Assembly (NCBI GenBank): GCA_051294375.1
Contig: CM119263.1
Span: 22,966,833-23,030,832, forward strand
Source of the DNA: Paraspadella gotoi
Taxonomy: Eukaryota > Chaetognatha
DNA length: 64,000 bases
Direction of reading: 5' to 3'
The notes below the pieces were generated by a model. The model was not told where the DNA came from, did no database searches, and saw only the letters and a program-made list of their open reading frames with translations. The first letter of the stretch is position 1, and the number at the start of each line of letters is the position of its first letter. The position numbers and the translations under genes were made by a program. Shown piece by piece: positions 12,151-24,661 of this stretch.

Positions 12151-13825
12151 TTGTTATATCTAAGTTACACTATCCGTTTCCTGAAAAGCCATAAACGGAA
12201 TTCCTCCTACCAATCAACCGCGAAAAATAACCAGGTGTTTTTGATAAAATAAGTTTACCAGCCCTGTCTGCTCTGGCGGCGTCGTCGTCGTCGTCATGTT
12301 TCTAATCAAAGGAGGAAGATTTGAATCGAATCAAAAATAAACATTTGTACCAACGAAGATGATTGTTTTGAGATGCGAAGGAAGAGAAGAGATGATTATT
12401 TATTCGAAAAAGATAAAAAAATAATCGAGAAAGAAAAGTCTTGAAAGGAGGAATATTTATAAAGAAATTTAACCAAGATCATGAGTGAAATATAGTTGTT
12501 GAAATAATTTTTCGTTCAATGTTGAATGAATTTATATAACAAGTTTTTTAAATCTCACTCGCCTTCAACAAACTTCCCGCTGGTACACAAAGAAAAAAAA
12601 AATCTAATTCTAAGAAAAACGATTTCTTGAAAAATTTTGTGAGTTTTATTGATTCGCCGTACACGAGACTTGAGAGAGAAGCGTGAGGAGATTTTGGATT
12701 TACAATCACATTCTTTCGACTTCTAATTAACATTTTCTTTTTGTGAAGCGAATATCGACTCGATTGATTTGGATGTGAATAATATCGAGAAAGATGAACC
12801 GCGAAGATATTGAATTCTCGACGATCGAATGCGATTGATTGAGCGAAAAAAAAAGTTTGAGCCGAGTTGAATCTCACGGTCGGAGAAGCTTAAAACGACC
12901 TCTGCGATAGCGATTGGTTGTTACAGTTGAAACCGGAAGAAAGGGATCAATTGTTTAAGAGAGGCGAAAGAAGAATCGTTAACATACCAGTTTGATGAGT
13001 AAAAAAAGAGAACTGGTTCGGATAAATTGGGTTTGTTCGATATGTTCAATAAGTAATTATAACTAAATAGTATAAATGCTAAAAAAGCGAAAAGAGTTTT
13101 AACGGAAACGTACCCCTCAATTTTTCGTATTAAGCGAATTTAAAGTTTTCTCCGTGGGTCGAAAGTCCGCGCGAATTTGTGATCGCCGTGATCGATCACA
13201 TTTTCCCCGACGAAAGGTTGCGTGGCTCTCGTCCAAAAATCCGCGGACGCGATGACAACGAAAGAGCGAAGAGTCAAAGAGGTCGGACTGACATTCCACG
13301 TTCGACGGAGATACCGACAATGCAGACATTTGACGACCACGGTGTGAGCGAGGTGTGGGAAACAAGTGTGGGAATGAGGTTTGGGACCTTCAGAAACGTG
13401 AGTTTGTGATTTGAGCGATTTTCGTTTTATTCATTTTGGTTGATTAGCAAAAAGGTGAAAAAGTGAAAAGGTTACGGATTTTTTACGTTTTATAAACCGA
13501 CTGAGGCTGCGATTGGTTATCGAAGAGATAACGACCTCGGAGCGAATATTCAATCGTTGATGAGTTTCAAACATAAAACTAGAAACGAAACTCGAACCGA
13601 AACCAGTTTTGTAACAGAGTCGTCGCCGTAGTCAGAAGCGCGTCTTTAAAAAGTCTGAATTAAGAATCAGGTTTCTTGCGTCGGGATCTCGACTTGGCTG
13701 ACTTTTACGATATGATTTTTTTTTTAAATTTTACGGTCGAGGCGCCTTTTTCATTCTGAATCGAGAAAAGAGAGAGACTAAAAATATTCGGCGAATTAAT
13801 CGTTTTGAATACTGAATAAGAGAGA

Positions 13826-13877
<52 letters not shown>

Positions 13878-13879
13878 GA

Positions 13880-13915
<36 letters not shown>

Positions 13916-13919
13916 AGAG
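13826..13919. repeat. (GA)n microsatellite
   Basis: About 95 bases of GA repeat with small interruptions. Confidence 0.97.
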
Positions 13920-14766
13920 ACTGAATCACCTTCTTAGAACTAAAGATCTTTGTTTGAACTTCGCTCGAGTGACGCAGAAAAAGGTAAGTGAAGGAGCCGA
14001 AGAGAGAGTAAGGGCCAAGTTGAGGGCGTCGGGGACCGGTTCCATCGCCTGTGGGAAGGTCTCCTCGATTTTCTATTGGATGAAGGGATTTCGTCCAGAA
14101 AGATCGCGACCAAATTGGGGTTTAATTTTTTTCGGATGAAGAATTGTTGATGAGTCGAGAAATCTTTTTTAAAAATGCTAATGTTTCCTTGACAATAGTT
14201 ATTTAAAAAAAAATTGAAATAATATGATGGTTAGAAATTAAGTGAGAAATGTTATTTTTCATTTGAAGTTTTCGGGACATTTTAGGAAGAAAGAAAACGG
14301 GGAAACGAAAGCATGTTGGATAATTTTATTAATTTCTTGACTCAAAAGGAGAGAATCATGATGCGTTCGCGAAAATTTTCCATTAAACCTGTTTCGAAAG
14401 ATGACATTAACTAGCGCTAAATATTCTTACTTTTAGGATTTAACAACGAAAAAAGTTTAAAAAAAAATTTTTTAAAAGGATATTAACACGCGAAGAGTCG
14501 AGCCAGACGGAAGACCAAAGAGAAAGGGGGCGGACGACCAAGTTGAGTAAAGGTATCAAAACCGTAATGGACGTCGGATGAGTATTAAGCTCCGGGACGA
14601 GGAGGAGGAAGAGGAAGAAGATGACGATAAGCAAATCTTAAAACCGATTTCTGGATGCAGATTCTCTCTTTTTAGCCGGAAGGCGAGATCGAAAAGATGA
14701 CTTCGTTTTGTTTGTAAACAAAACAGGAAAGATTCTAGAGTTGCGGAAACGTGGGGGGGAGAGGAA

Positions 14767-14834
14767 TGGAAGAGAGAGAGAGAGGAGACGAGAGAGAGAG
14801 AAGACCAGAGATGAGAGAGAGAGAGACAGAGGAG
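14767..14834. repeat. (GA)n microsatellite, imperfect
   Basis: Imperfect GA repeat just left of the miniature transposon at 14881. Confidence 0.95.
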
Positions 14835-14880
14835 ATTCTGCATATTCTTCCCATAAAATCACGTTGTATTTCGAAATATG

Positions 14881-15513
14881 CAGTCCTATCAAAAAAAAAA
14901 AAAAAAAAAAAAAAATAACAGAAAAAAAAACCGCGCTACTTCTCATTTCAGATTTAAAAAAATATCTTATATACTTAAAATTTTAAAAGTGATTTAAAGT
15001 TTTTTGAAAAATGATAAGTTTAATATAAATTTTAATAAAATTGAGCCATCCATTTAGGAGCAATCATTTTTTAAAATAAAGTATTCTACCACAAAGCTGA
15101 ATGTAAAAAAATCTGATAGATTTTAGACAAATTTTTTTTTTAATATTTTATCCGGACGGATAGTTGAATAACTTGATTTCCCCAAATCCATAAATAATAA
15201 TCTTAAAATTATTAAAATACAATAAAATACAGGTCTATGGTTCTGAAGCTTTTACTTAGATTTCAAATGAGAGTAAAATGGAATGATCAAATACTGTGGC
15301 TAAATTATCTGATATAGCAACTTCAGATTTTTCCGTTTGGTTTTGGATCACTAAAGTTTCAAAAATCATATCTCCTAAACCACTTTACCGATTTCATAAA
15401 ATTTAAACATATTAATTCTTTCTAAAAAAAAAAAATTATATATTTTTAAAAATGTTTCTATAAAGTGTTCTGGTATTTAAAGTTTTAAGTGCGCTTTTTT
15501 TTTGCACAGGATT
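14881..15513. mobile_element. TA-flanked miniature inverted-repeat element, copy 1
   Basis: The left end reads CAGTCCTATC followed by a poly-A run and the right end reads poly-T followed by GCACAGGATTG then TA. The termini are inverted and match those of the 31114-31741 element (CAGTCTATGCAAAA and TTTTGCATAGGACTG). About 630 bp, AT-rich, no transposase. The family is probably a Tc1/mariner-mobilised MITE. The left-hand target TA appears mutated to TG. Confidence 0.6.
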
Positions 15514-17102
15514 GTATATGACGATTGGCTTCTAGATTAAACCAGAAACCGCAGGATTTCCAGAGTTTTACGAGGATGAGCTGGCGATCAAAACTGACGG
15601 AGGACACGGTGACGAATTCGACGACACGACGACGACGACGACGACAGTGACAGGAAATGATGTCGATGATGATTAAATCCATTAATGAAAAAAAAGGTTG
15701 ATCAAAGCGACAGGTTTTTTTTTTGAGAATCAAGTTTGCTTCGTCAGCGTAAAAAAACATTTGTGGAATTTCGGATAACAACGATAACGAAGACAAAGAA
15801 GCAGAAGAAGAAGCGAAGGCGGGGGGATGTTATTGTTTAGAGATTTCATCGGCAGAGTTGGATGTCGAATTCGATACAGTGATGGATGGAGTAAATGTAG
15901 TCCGGATTGGGTCGAATGATGGAGTAGCTGTAGTGCTGATGATGCAGAAAAATCGTAATAATATAGGCAAATAATATTATTGCGTTCCGGTTCGGATGTC
16001 CTTTATCTAGTGAATAAAAATTAGATTAAACACGGAGAGTCAATTATATTTTCCATACAGAAAAAAAACCTTTAATTTTCGCGTTTAATTAAGATTTCGC
16101 CAATCACCTTATTTTTCCTGACGAATTGATTTTCCACGGTGGCGATCGTGACGTCATATATTGCGTTCCTAAAATTATTATTCGAAACAGTTTTGCTAAA
16201 TTTCGGTTCGTCGGATTTTTCTCGACACTACATCATCTCGAGTTGGTTTTTTGAAGTCGAACCATTTGGTCAGAGACTCAGATTAAGTTTAAAGAATTTG
16301 GTTGTAAAAAAAACGAAAGAGATATAAGCTCTTGAGTTCAAAGCTTTCCAGTCTCGGTCCTCAGGCCAAAGCGATGGGCCCTCTCGCCTGAGCCAAACCG
16401 TTCCGGCCTCTCGTCCTGAGGCCAACCGTTCCGCAAAGCGTTTTAGGCCTTGGGCCAGACACATTCTGGATTTTCTTGATTTCTTTTTATCTTTCTTTTT
16501 ATCGACGAAATTAGGATTTTGTTTTGGCGCAAACGAAATAAAAAAAGGCGAATCTGGTCGAGTTTTCCTCTTACGTAATTTTATTTTTTTTTTTTTCGAA
16601 GAGCGTTGGTTGTGACGTGAATTGCACGATTTACATAAGTGTGTCACTTATGAAACGATACATTTTATTCCCTTGCAGCAATTTTAGGTCAAGAGTTTTT
16701 TTTATGATAGTTTTTGAACCCGATTGACACGACGGTCGATTATCACGGCGCTGCAATTTCTCACAAATCCAGCGCCGCTAGAGTCTCCGATCGAAAAGCT
16801 ATTGGTCCTCTCCGGGTCCTCTTCGCAGGATACGAAATCACCGACTGCTGGCGGTGACAGTTCGAGGATCGTGGACTGGAACAGGATTTCGTGCGGCTTT
16901 ATATTTATTTTTTTTAGGCGGGAAGAAGAAGAAAAAGAAGAAAAAGAAGAAAAATTAAAGTGAGGAGAGAACAATAAATGTAAACGGGAAGAAAAGAGTT
17001 CGAACGAACTTAAGAGATGAGACCTGACAAGTGTGTTCTAACAAACTGTTTTCGTTTTCGTTGCACCCTTGAACCCCGCCTCTTAAAAATCTTATTGCGA
17101 AA

Positions 17103-17147
17103 AGGAGAGAAGAGAGAGAAGAGAGAGGAGAAGAGAGAGAGAGAGAG

Positions 17148-17222
<75 letters not shown>
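17103..17222. repeat. (GA)n microsatellite
   Basis: About 120 bases of GA repeat with AAG interruptions. Confidence 0.97.
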
Positions 17223-17225
<3 letters not shown>

Positions 17226-17775
17226 ATTGAACAGACAAGCGATTAAACTTTTTGACCTCTCTCGCGCAGATCTCAAAAAATTTTAAGGAACAAAAAGACC
17301 CTTTTTATAGAAGATACTTATTTTTCTTTTTTTTATTTTAACTTTTTTCTAAAAAATGGACTTAAAAATAAAATTTTAATCGATGAGTTTGAGTGAGAAT
17401 TACGAATCAAAGTTCGCGTTCCTTCGAAGTTTAACGTCGAAGAGAAAAAGGGGCGAAGAAATTATGACCTCTTTTTCTACTCGGTTAATTTTTTTTTAAG
17501 TTAATTCCATTAATTCACTCGACGTTATTAATCTAGTTATTAAAAATAACAAAAAAAGTGTTTCAGGTCGGATCGACCGTTATTTTACAAAAAAAATTGA
17601 TCGCGTGGATGAAGATGACGACATCTGATGACGACGACGACGATGACGACGATGAATCGACAACCACCAATGCGACGATCACAACAACATCGATCCAGAC
17701 GGTGAAGATCGAAATTGGGCAAAAAACGACGAGTTTTTTCCCGTTAATTGCGAAATTTATCGTCGGTAAACAATT

Positions 17776-17777
<2 letters not shown>

Positions 17778-17830
<53 letters not shown>
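17778..17830. repeat. (CT)n microsatellite
   Basis: Uninterrupted CT dinucleotide tract of about 52 bases. Confidence 0.98.
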
Positions 17831-17833
<3 letters not shown>

Positions 17834-19105
17834 CCTTTAGATTTATATTTGTAAGCTCGTCTCGCTCTCACTCTAACCACTAGCCATTCAATACAAATCA
17901 AAGTTCGTTAAATCGGATGCGAAACGACGAAAGAATTTTAATTAAGGAATCTCGTGGCAACAGTCGGCTCTTTTTAAGGCGACAGTCGACCCCGCGGGCA
18001 ATCTCACTCGAAATGAATGGAATTCGAATTTTTATCGATATTTAAAACCGAATCGGCAAACTATGACGGCGATAAAAAAAAAAGGGGCTAGAAACGAATA
18101 CATATCCTGGCATCGGATCAAAATTGATTGATTAGTCAGAAAATGTTGTCATGGAATGATGAAAACTGAAGAGGAAGTTGGCAACAGAAAACATAAACAA
18201 ACATAAATTGAAACGGAATGTATTCCCAAATATCGTGACTTAAAAAGGCCGTCGCAAATGAAATATTTTTTCAAGATTTAAAGAAAAATGATTTAGACCG
18301 AGAGTGAAAATTTCGAATTTATTTGATCAATGATCATGTATATAAAATTGTCACGAAGTAGTGTAGTGACTGTTAGAATTTTGACAGGTAGAACTAAGAA
18401 GACTCGCTTGTTTTAATGGATTGTCATCTTAGATTTATATTTCGTTGTAATATTGTAATGAGGCAACCTATTTAATGTATTTTGTTTTGAATTCCAGTGA
18501 CGAAAGGTAAAGAAAACAAAACCACATCGTAAATAGTTTAACCTTCGTTATATTCGTCAAGGTTTAAGGCAACAAAATAATTCATCATTTAATAATGAAA
18601 ATTGAAAGAATCTAAAAACGAAAGACGAGCGACAAGTGACACTTAAACGAAGAAGAAATCCGATTGTTTAAAATTTGTAAACATCACATTCGCAAATTCT
18701 GCCGAGTATTTGAAAATGAGTTGAAAAAAAAAAGAAAAATGTTTTAAACATTGGTTCTTTCCTTTGCCAAAATAATAGAAAGAACGACTTAGGAAAAAAA
18801 TTGAAAAAAAAAGTAAAGCAAATTAAAAAAGTTTATTTTAAAAAATAAAATAAAAACTAAGAAGTTCACCAGCCTTGAGGCCGCGAGCCAAAATAGTTTC
18901 TCTGGTTTCTTTCGATTTTTTAATAGTTTTTTTAATAAATTTCCAAAATTTCCATATTCGGTCTCGCGGTTATTCTGTTTTGGCTTTGCGCAACAAAGAA
19001 AATAATGAAAACAAAATTTTTGTGTCGAAGAAAAAAAAAACCCCAAAAAAAACCACATTGTTTTTTTTTGTCGAAAAGTTTTTTCTTGACGAAAAAAAAA
19101 ACAAC

Positions 19106-19720
19106 TCAAAGTTTTTGTCCCACATTCATTGGGCGAAGAGACGAGAAAAAGACTTCGCAGGTGCAACGATGGCGCTGGTGCGGCGACGGGTGCAGCGTCG
19201 AACGCAGCCTCCGCCCCAGCGAAAGAGGCCGAACTGGAGGATGTGAGAAGCCCGCGAAATTTCGAATCGACTCTCGAAGCCGAAATCGAAAAAAAAAGAA
19301 AAAGAAAAAGAAAAAGCGGAGGTGAGACTCTAGGATTCTGAAGCCAAAGTCACACCTCCGACCCGAGCAGCGGTGGTGGTTGGGGTGGTGGAGGTGGTTT
19401 TGAAGCCGAGGCCGTGGTTTTGAGTGGAAACGGTGGAGTCCATCTCTTGAGTGCTCGAGGATTGTAAGGGCGTTTGTTGTTGACATCATCAGGAATGTTT
19501 TTATCGCCGTCCTGCTCACCAAATTTGCTTGGTCGTTATCGCCGACTTGTTTTTGTCTCAATCTCTCTGGCGCGGGAAAAGTGGAAAAAGGTCCTCGCAA
19601 ATCAAATTTTTGGGTCGTTGCTGTTTGCTGTAGTTGTTTTTGTTGTCGTCTTACTTCCGGCGACATGAGCTTCAGTTGCGTAAGGTGACGACAGGGACGA
19701 TTAAGATGATGATGATGATG
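19106..19720 (-). other. possible degraded coding segments in palindrome arm (left copy)
   Basis: The sequence is GC-richer than its surroundings and has several competing open frames. On the minus strand there is a Thr-rich frame (TTTKTTTA) near 19600-19670 and a second Thr/Ser-rich frame near 19345-19460. On the plus strand near 19155-19345 there is an Ala/Glu-rich frame ending in a Lys/Arg run. The same region in the right arm (about 27600-28210) has different indels, so no frame is continuous in both copies. It may be part of a real gene whose frame is obscured by sequence error; I cannot assign a product. Confidence 0.25.
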
Positions 19721-19977
19721 ATGACGATGATGACAAATTCATCGGAAAAAAATTCTTAAATGTTCGAAAAGCTTTTTAAAGACGACGGAAGAGGAAGACA
19801 AGGTTGACAAGGAAATTGTAGAAAAACAAAAGAGTAACAACAACAACGAATGAAAAAAATTCGCATTGGAGAAGAAAACGACCCGAGCCTCAGTGCTTTT
19901 TTTTCTTTTGAGATGCGAACTACTAAAGTTTTAAATAGAAGGAAAAGAAGAAGAGAGAAAAAGGTTTTAAAAAAGAT

Positions 19978-20071
19978 GGAGAGAGAGAATGAGAGAGAAG
20001 AGAGGAGAGAGAAGAGAGAGGAGAGAGAGAGAGAGAGAAGAGGAGAGAGTAGAGAGGAGAGAGAGAGAGAG
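19978..20071. repeat. (GA)n microsatellite in left arm
   Basis: GA repeat whose mirror copy in the right arm is the (CT)n at about 27256-27344. Confidence 0.95.
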
Positions 20072-20705
20072 GATGCGATCTACGCGCGATCTGTGCAAGG
20101 AGCCGAGAGGTTGAGAGAAGAAAGGGAGTTTCGCCGAAGGAGGGGGGGATGCAGAGGGGGGGAGTTAGACAGGGAGGAAGAGGCAAGAGGACAGCGAGAA
20201 AACGCAGAGAAGACGGGGGTCCGATGGACGAAGGATATTGACAAATAGGGCGATGGCGTCTTCATGCAGGAAGAGGGCAATCCGATGGCGATGAGAAGGG
20301 GGAGGCGGGGGAAGAGGTGTTAAGGTAAAAAGAATATTGAGCTCGCGAGTTCATCGAGCAATTTGGGAGGAAAAGGAGTTTGCATGGAGAGAGAGGCACA
20401 TTGGGATATGATAAAAAAGAAGGTATTATTAGAGGAAGGTTTAAAGAGGTTTAAAGAGGTTAAGGTATTTTCTCCTCCCTCGTCTGGACATCTCGGCCGA
20501 CATTCGGTTATAGAATCCGACGTCTTGGCCGACGGGACACAACAATAGGTAATTGTGATAATTATTTTTATTACCTTCGCTTGAATTACATTGTATTAAA
20601 TGTAATGTGTATAACTCACGTCTCCTTCATAACTCACGTCGAAGTGACATCGAGGGAAAAGGGATGAGAGGAAATGAGGAAAATAGGAAGGAAGAGGAGA
20701 TGTGA

Positions 20706-20991
20706 NNNNNNNNNNNNNNNNNNNNNNNNNNNNNNNNNNNNNNNNNNNNNNNNNNNNNNNNNNNNNNNNNNNNNNNNNNNNNNNNNNNNNNNNNNNNNNN
20801 NNNNNNNNNNNNNNNNNNNNNNNNNNNNNNNNNNNNNNNNNNNNNNNNNNNNNNNNNNNNNNNNNNNNNNNNNNNNNNNNNNNNNNNNNNNNNNNNNNNN
20901 NNNNNNNNNNNNNNNNNNNNNNNNNNNNNNNNNNNNNNNNNNNNNNNNNNNNNNNNNNNNNNNNNNNNNNNNNNNNNNNNNNNNNNNNNNN
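20706..20991. other. assembly gap (N)
   Basis: 286 N. The corresponding right-arm sequence (about 26495-26677) is only about 183 bases, so the gap size is an estimate. Confidence 1.
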
Positions 20992-21734
20992 AATCTCGTT
21001 TCTTGATTGGACGGTCTGATTTTTAAGTGGCGGAAAAACTTGTGAATCGTCGTCGACGCGACGAACGTAAAACTCACGAAATCCGCGAAAAGCCTTTTTT
21101 TTTGAGGTCGTGACTCGGGGGTCACCGACTCACCATATGGTGAAACGTGATGACGGGAGCGGTAGATGGCGAATGGCAGGATTGTGGTGAGAGAAAAGCG
21201 GATGGATGGATGGATGGAGTTTTAATTGAAAAATTAATAATTAAAGATAAACGGAAAAAATCGGCGGCTAATTCGGTTTTTCAATCGTGATAAACGTGTT
21301 ATCATTTGTGGGATTCAACTCAAAATCCTCAATGAAAAAAGAGAACAAAAAACTAAAGACAATTTGGGCGCCGATTCGACAAATTGCGGTCAAATGCAAA
21401 TCTCTTGAATTTGACAGGGATTACAAAGGACAAGAACAAGATTATAAATAAAAAAAGAGAGGACAAACTTTGGCGCTTTTGGATCAGCCAATTAAACTCT
21501 CCTTTCAAAACAACGAAAGAAAAAGTTGATAAAATCTCGTAGGATTTTTGACGTTGCCGCAGAAAAAGGTTAAGAGTCGAGTCTTTGACGTCGTGAAGTC
21601 GGTGATCTTCGTCGATTGGTCGCCTCCGGATGAGTGGCAGTTCTCTGACAAAGAAAGGGATGGAACCGCGCGTGGCTTTTTGCAAAGGGTCGGTTCTGAG
21701 TCAATCGTTTAGACTTGTTTGGTTTGGAGTCGAT

Positions 21735-22053
21735 NNNNNNNNNNNNNNNNNNNNNNNNNNNNNNNNNNNNNNNNNNNNNNNNNNNNNNNNNNNNNNNNNN
21801 NNNNNNNNNNNNNNNNNNNNNNNNNNNNNNNNNNNNNNNNNNNNNNNNNNNNNNNNNNNNNNNNNNNNNNNNNNNNNNNNNNNNNNNNNNNNNNNNNNNN
21901 NNNNNNNNNNNNNNNNNNNNNNNNNNNNNNNNNNNNNNNNNNNNNNNNNNNNNNNNNNNNNNNNNNNNNNNNNNNNNNNNNNNNNNNNNNNNNNNNNNNN
22001 NNNNNNNNNNNNNNNNNNNNNNNNNNNNNNNNNNNNNNNNNNNNNNNNNNNNN
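21735..22053. other. assembly gap (N)
   Basis: 319 N. The right arm has about 268 bases here (about 25505-25772), including a (CT)n tract that probably caused the gap. Confidence 1.
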
Positions 22054-22246
22054 TGAGATCTGATACGATCGGTGCATAAACGGTTGCGTTGAGTTGTGGC
22101 CGATATTTAGATATTTATATCAGGCAATAGGGGTAGAGGGGAATTTCAGAATCGTGCGGGCGACCGGGAGGTTAATTTCCGACAGATAAAAAGGTTTTAC
22201 ACGCCGGCGGAAATAATCATAAGTTATTCCCAAGAAGACGGAAATA

Positions 22247-22845
22247 CTATCTAGGAAAAAAAGTTAAACATTTTAATTGAGGATATCATACTCGAAACTT
22301 CTCGATTTTTAAAAATCAGGATGTTTCAGATTCTACACTAAATTTCCTTTCAGTTGCTTCCTTCCATTTTTTCGTAGAATCCAACCCGTATAGAAGTTAG
22401 AGGCAAAAAAGATTGCAACCTCAAGTGAAAAAGGCGGAAAAAAATCGCCTTTAGTTTTCCACAATTCTTGTATTGAGTTATTTGTTTCTATTTCAAATGG
22501 AGTTAGTTATTTTTTCATCTTTTTAAAATTGGTTATGCCGAATAGACAGCCCCTCTCTTTGGTTCAAAAGGTGCAATTGTAGCTCTTGAAAAAGAGGGAA
22601 AGACGCAACAATCATCAGCAATAGACTTGGAATCAACATCGGCTGAAAAGAATTGCGCTAAAGGTGTGGAAAAACATTTCACCTTCGTACCTCAATTCGC
22701 TTTATGAGAGTATGCCCAGACGAATGCAGCAGTGGTCGTGCCGAGGGGGCATACCAAATATTGAGATGTTTTACCCATGTTTTGTATTTTTTATTGAATA
22801 AATGAACTTTTAAAAAAAAATGTTTCTAACTTTTTTCCTAGATAG
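22247..22845 (+). mobile_element. internally deleted Tc1/mariner transposon (left-arm copy)
   Basis: The ends are CTATCTAGGAAAAAAAGTT and its inverse AACTTTTTTCCTAGATAG, each flanked by TA (22245-22246 and 22846-22847), the Tc1/mariner target duplication. The roughly 600-bp interior encodes only the start and the end of a transposase: an N-terminal helix-turn-helix-like segment (MPNRQPLSLVQKGAIVALEK) joined to the C-terminal tail (SMPRRMQAVVDAEGGHTKY). The frame was read by comparing the two arms; in this copy it is broken by single-base indels. The central DDE catalytic region is absent, so it cannot move itself. Confidence 0.75.
22535..22764 (+). pseudogene. truncated Tc1-type transposase remnant (left copy)
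   Basis: ATG at 22535, stop at 22762-22764. It has N-terminal DNA-binding and C-terminal tail homology with the catalytic core deleted. Single-base indels relative to the right-arm copy (24744-24981) break the frame. About 77 codons if restored by comparison of the copies. Confidence 0.65.
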
Positions 22846-23604
22846 TAGAAAAAATAGAAGAAGAAAATTTTTTTCGTTTAAAATTGAAATTAAAAAATTG
22901 AAAAATTAAAATTAAAAATTTAAAAATTGAAAGGCGTCGACGGTGAATCATCCGCCTCAAAATGAGGGGGCGGCAAGGGGGGAACTTAAGACGGGGAAGG
23001 AGGGAAGCGAAGGCCGAGAGAGAAAAATCGTAAATCACTACGAAGAATAAAAATTCACGTCAATCGTGAGACGGGATAAGGCGCTATGGGTGAAAGATAA
23101 AAAGATAAGAATAGGAGAATTTTAAAGCCGGAAAAAAAAATTCCATAGGGGACCGATTTAGGTTCAAATTTATAGTTTTAATTGCAAGAGTCATCCCCTA
23201 TTGTTATGAGAATTTTATTTCATATAAAGAATATTACAGTAGCATACATCAGAAATAAAATAAACCAAACAAATAAAAATAGAATTAGGAGGTTAACGTG
23301 AAGGAATACTAAGCTACGAGATCATTTCTATATTTTCATTGAAATAAGATAAAACTTTATTTTTCGTCAAAGTTAATCGTTTCATGAATCGATATGATAA
23401 ATGTCAGGGTAACTAAAAGATTCTCTAGTGTTTCTGACGCTTTCCCATCTATGCCAGTTATATTCCGTTCGTCAATTTCATAGTTAAATTCAGGATTCCT
23501 TCTCTTTTCTCCCTGGCACTTGAGAATCCTTTAAATTCTTAACATAAAGCCCTACACCTTAGGCTAAACAATTAGATCTTCGTTCTTATTCAAAAATCGT
23601 CTTT

Positions 23605-23608
23605 TAAA

Positions 23609-23644
<36 letters not shown>

Positions 23645-23838
23645 NNNNNNNNNNNNNNNNNNNNNNNNNTCAGGAGAGGGAGAGAGAGACAGAGAGAGAG
23701 GAGAGAGAGAGAAGATGAGAGAAGAAGATTCTCAAAAAGAGGAGGAGACAAAGATGAAGCAGAAGAGAGAGAGAGAGAGAGAGAAGGAGAGAGGAGAGAG
23801 AGAGAAGAAGATTTCTCAAAAGAGAGGCATTGAGAGAC

Positions 23839-23876
<38 letters not shown>

Positions 23877-23899
23877 AGAGAGAGGAGAGAGAGAGAGAT
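23605..23899. repeat. CT/GA centre of the palindrome with a 25-N gap
   Basis: (CT)n to 23644, N at 23645-23669, then (GA)n-rich sequence to about 23899. The two microsatellites are mutually complementary, so the centre could fold as a hairpin. The GA side is much longer than the CT side, so the arms are asymmetric here. Confidence 0.95.
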
Positions 23900-24661
23900 G
23901 ATTTTAAAGACGATTTTTGAATAGAACGAAGATCTAATTGTTTAGCCTAAGGTGTGGCTTTATGTTTAAATTTAAAGGATTCTCAAGTGCCAGGAGAAAA
24001 GAGAAGAATCCTATTTAACTATAAATGACGAACGGAATAAACTGGCATAGATGGGAAAGCGTCAGAAACACTAGAGAATCTTTAGTTACCCACTGACATT
24101 TATCATATCGATTCATGAAACGATTAACTTTGACGAAAAATAAGTTTTATCTTATTTCAATGAAAATATAGAAATGATCTCGTAGCTTAGTATTCTTCAC
24201 GTTAACCTCCTAATTCTATTTTTATTTGTTTGGTTATTTTATTTCTGATGTATGCTACGTAATATTCTTTATATGAAATAAAATTCTCATAACAATAGGG
24301 GATGACTCTTGCAGATTAAAACTATAAATTTGAACCTAAATTCGGTCCCCTATGGAATTTTTTTTTCCGGCTTTAAAATTCTCCTATTCTTATCTTTTTA
24401 TCTTTCACCCATTAGCGCCTTATCCCGTTCTCACGATTGACCGTGAATTTTTTATCTTCGTAGTGATTTACGATTTTCTCTCTCGGCCTTCGCTTCTCCT
24501 CCTTCCGTCTTAAGTTCCCCCCCTTGCCCCCCCTCTCATTTTTGAGGCGGATGATTCACCGTTCCGACGCCTTTCAATTTTTAAATTTTTAATTTTAATT
24601 TTTAATTTTATTTTTAAATTTTCAATTTTAAACGAAAAAAATTTTCTTTCTATTTTTTCTA

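Larger units (their letters stand above)
9232..18180. other. long stretch without a confidently supported gene
   Basis: AT-rich with GA/CT tracts (13826-13919, 14767-14834, 17103-17222, 17778-17830) and a miniature transposon (14881-15513). Some short open segments look mildly coding: plus-strand 13144-13398 ending at a good GTGAGT donor, plus-strand 17570-17765 after TTTCAG with an Asp/Thr-rich frame, minus-strand near 12262-12300 (Thr-rich, ending at GTAAAC), and minus-strand near 16720-16885 with Cys residues. None connects to another exon in a way I can defend. Confidence 0.5.
18181..23644. repeat. left arm of a large inverted repeat
   Basis: Reading rightward from about 18181 the sequence matches the reverse complement of 29158 leftward, up to the N gap at 23645-23669. 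Paired positions sum to about 47,310-47,345 throughout. Landmarks occur in both arms: CATATGGTGA (21133 and 26347), the GA tract at 19978-20071 and CT tract at 27256-27344, and the Tc1-type element. The arms differ mainly by small indels. Two N gaps in this arm (20706-20991, 21735-22053) fall where the right arm has continuous sequence. Confidence 0.95.

Noticed and set aside
13117-13409. Overlapping open frames on both strands, one ending at a GTGAGT donor
   Set aside because: Composition is somewhat coding-like, but strand cannot be decided and no partner exon was found; recorded only under the stretch description.
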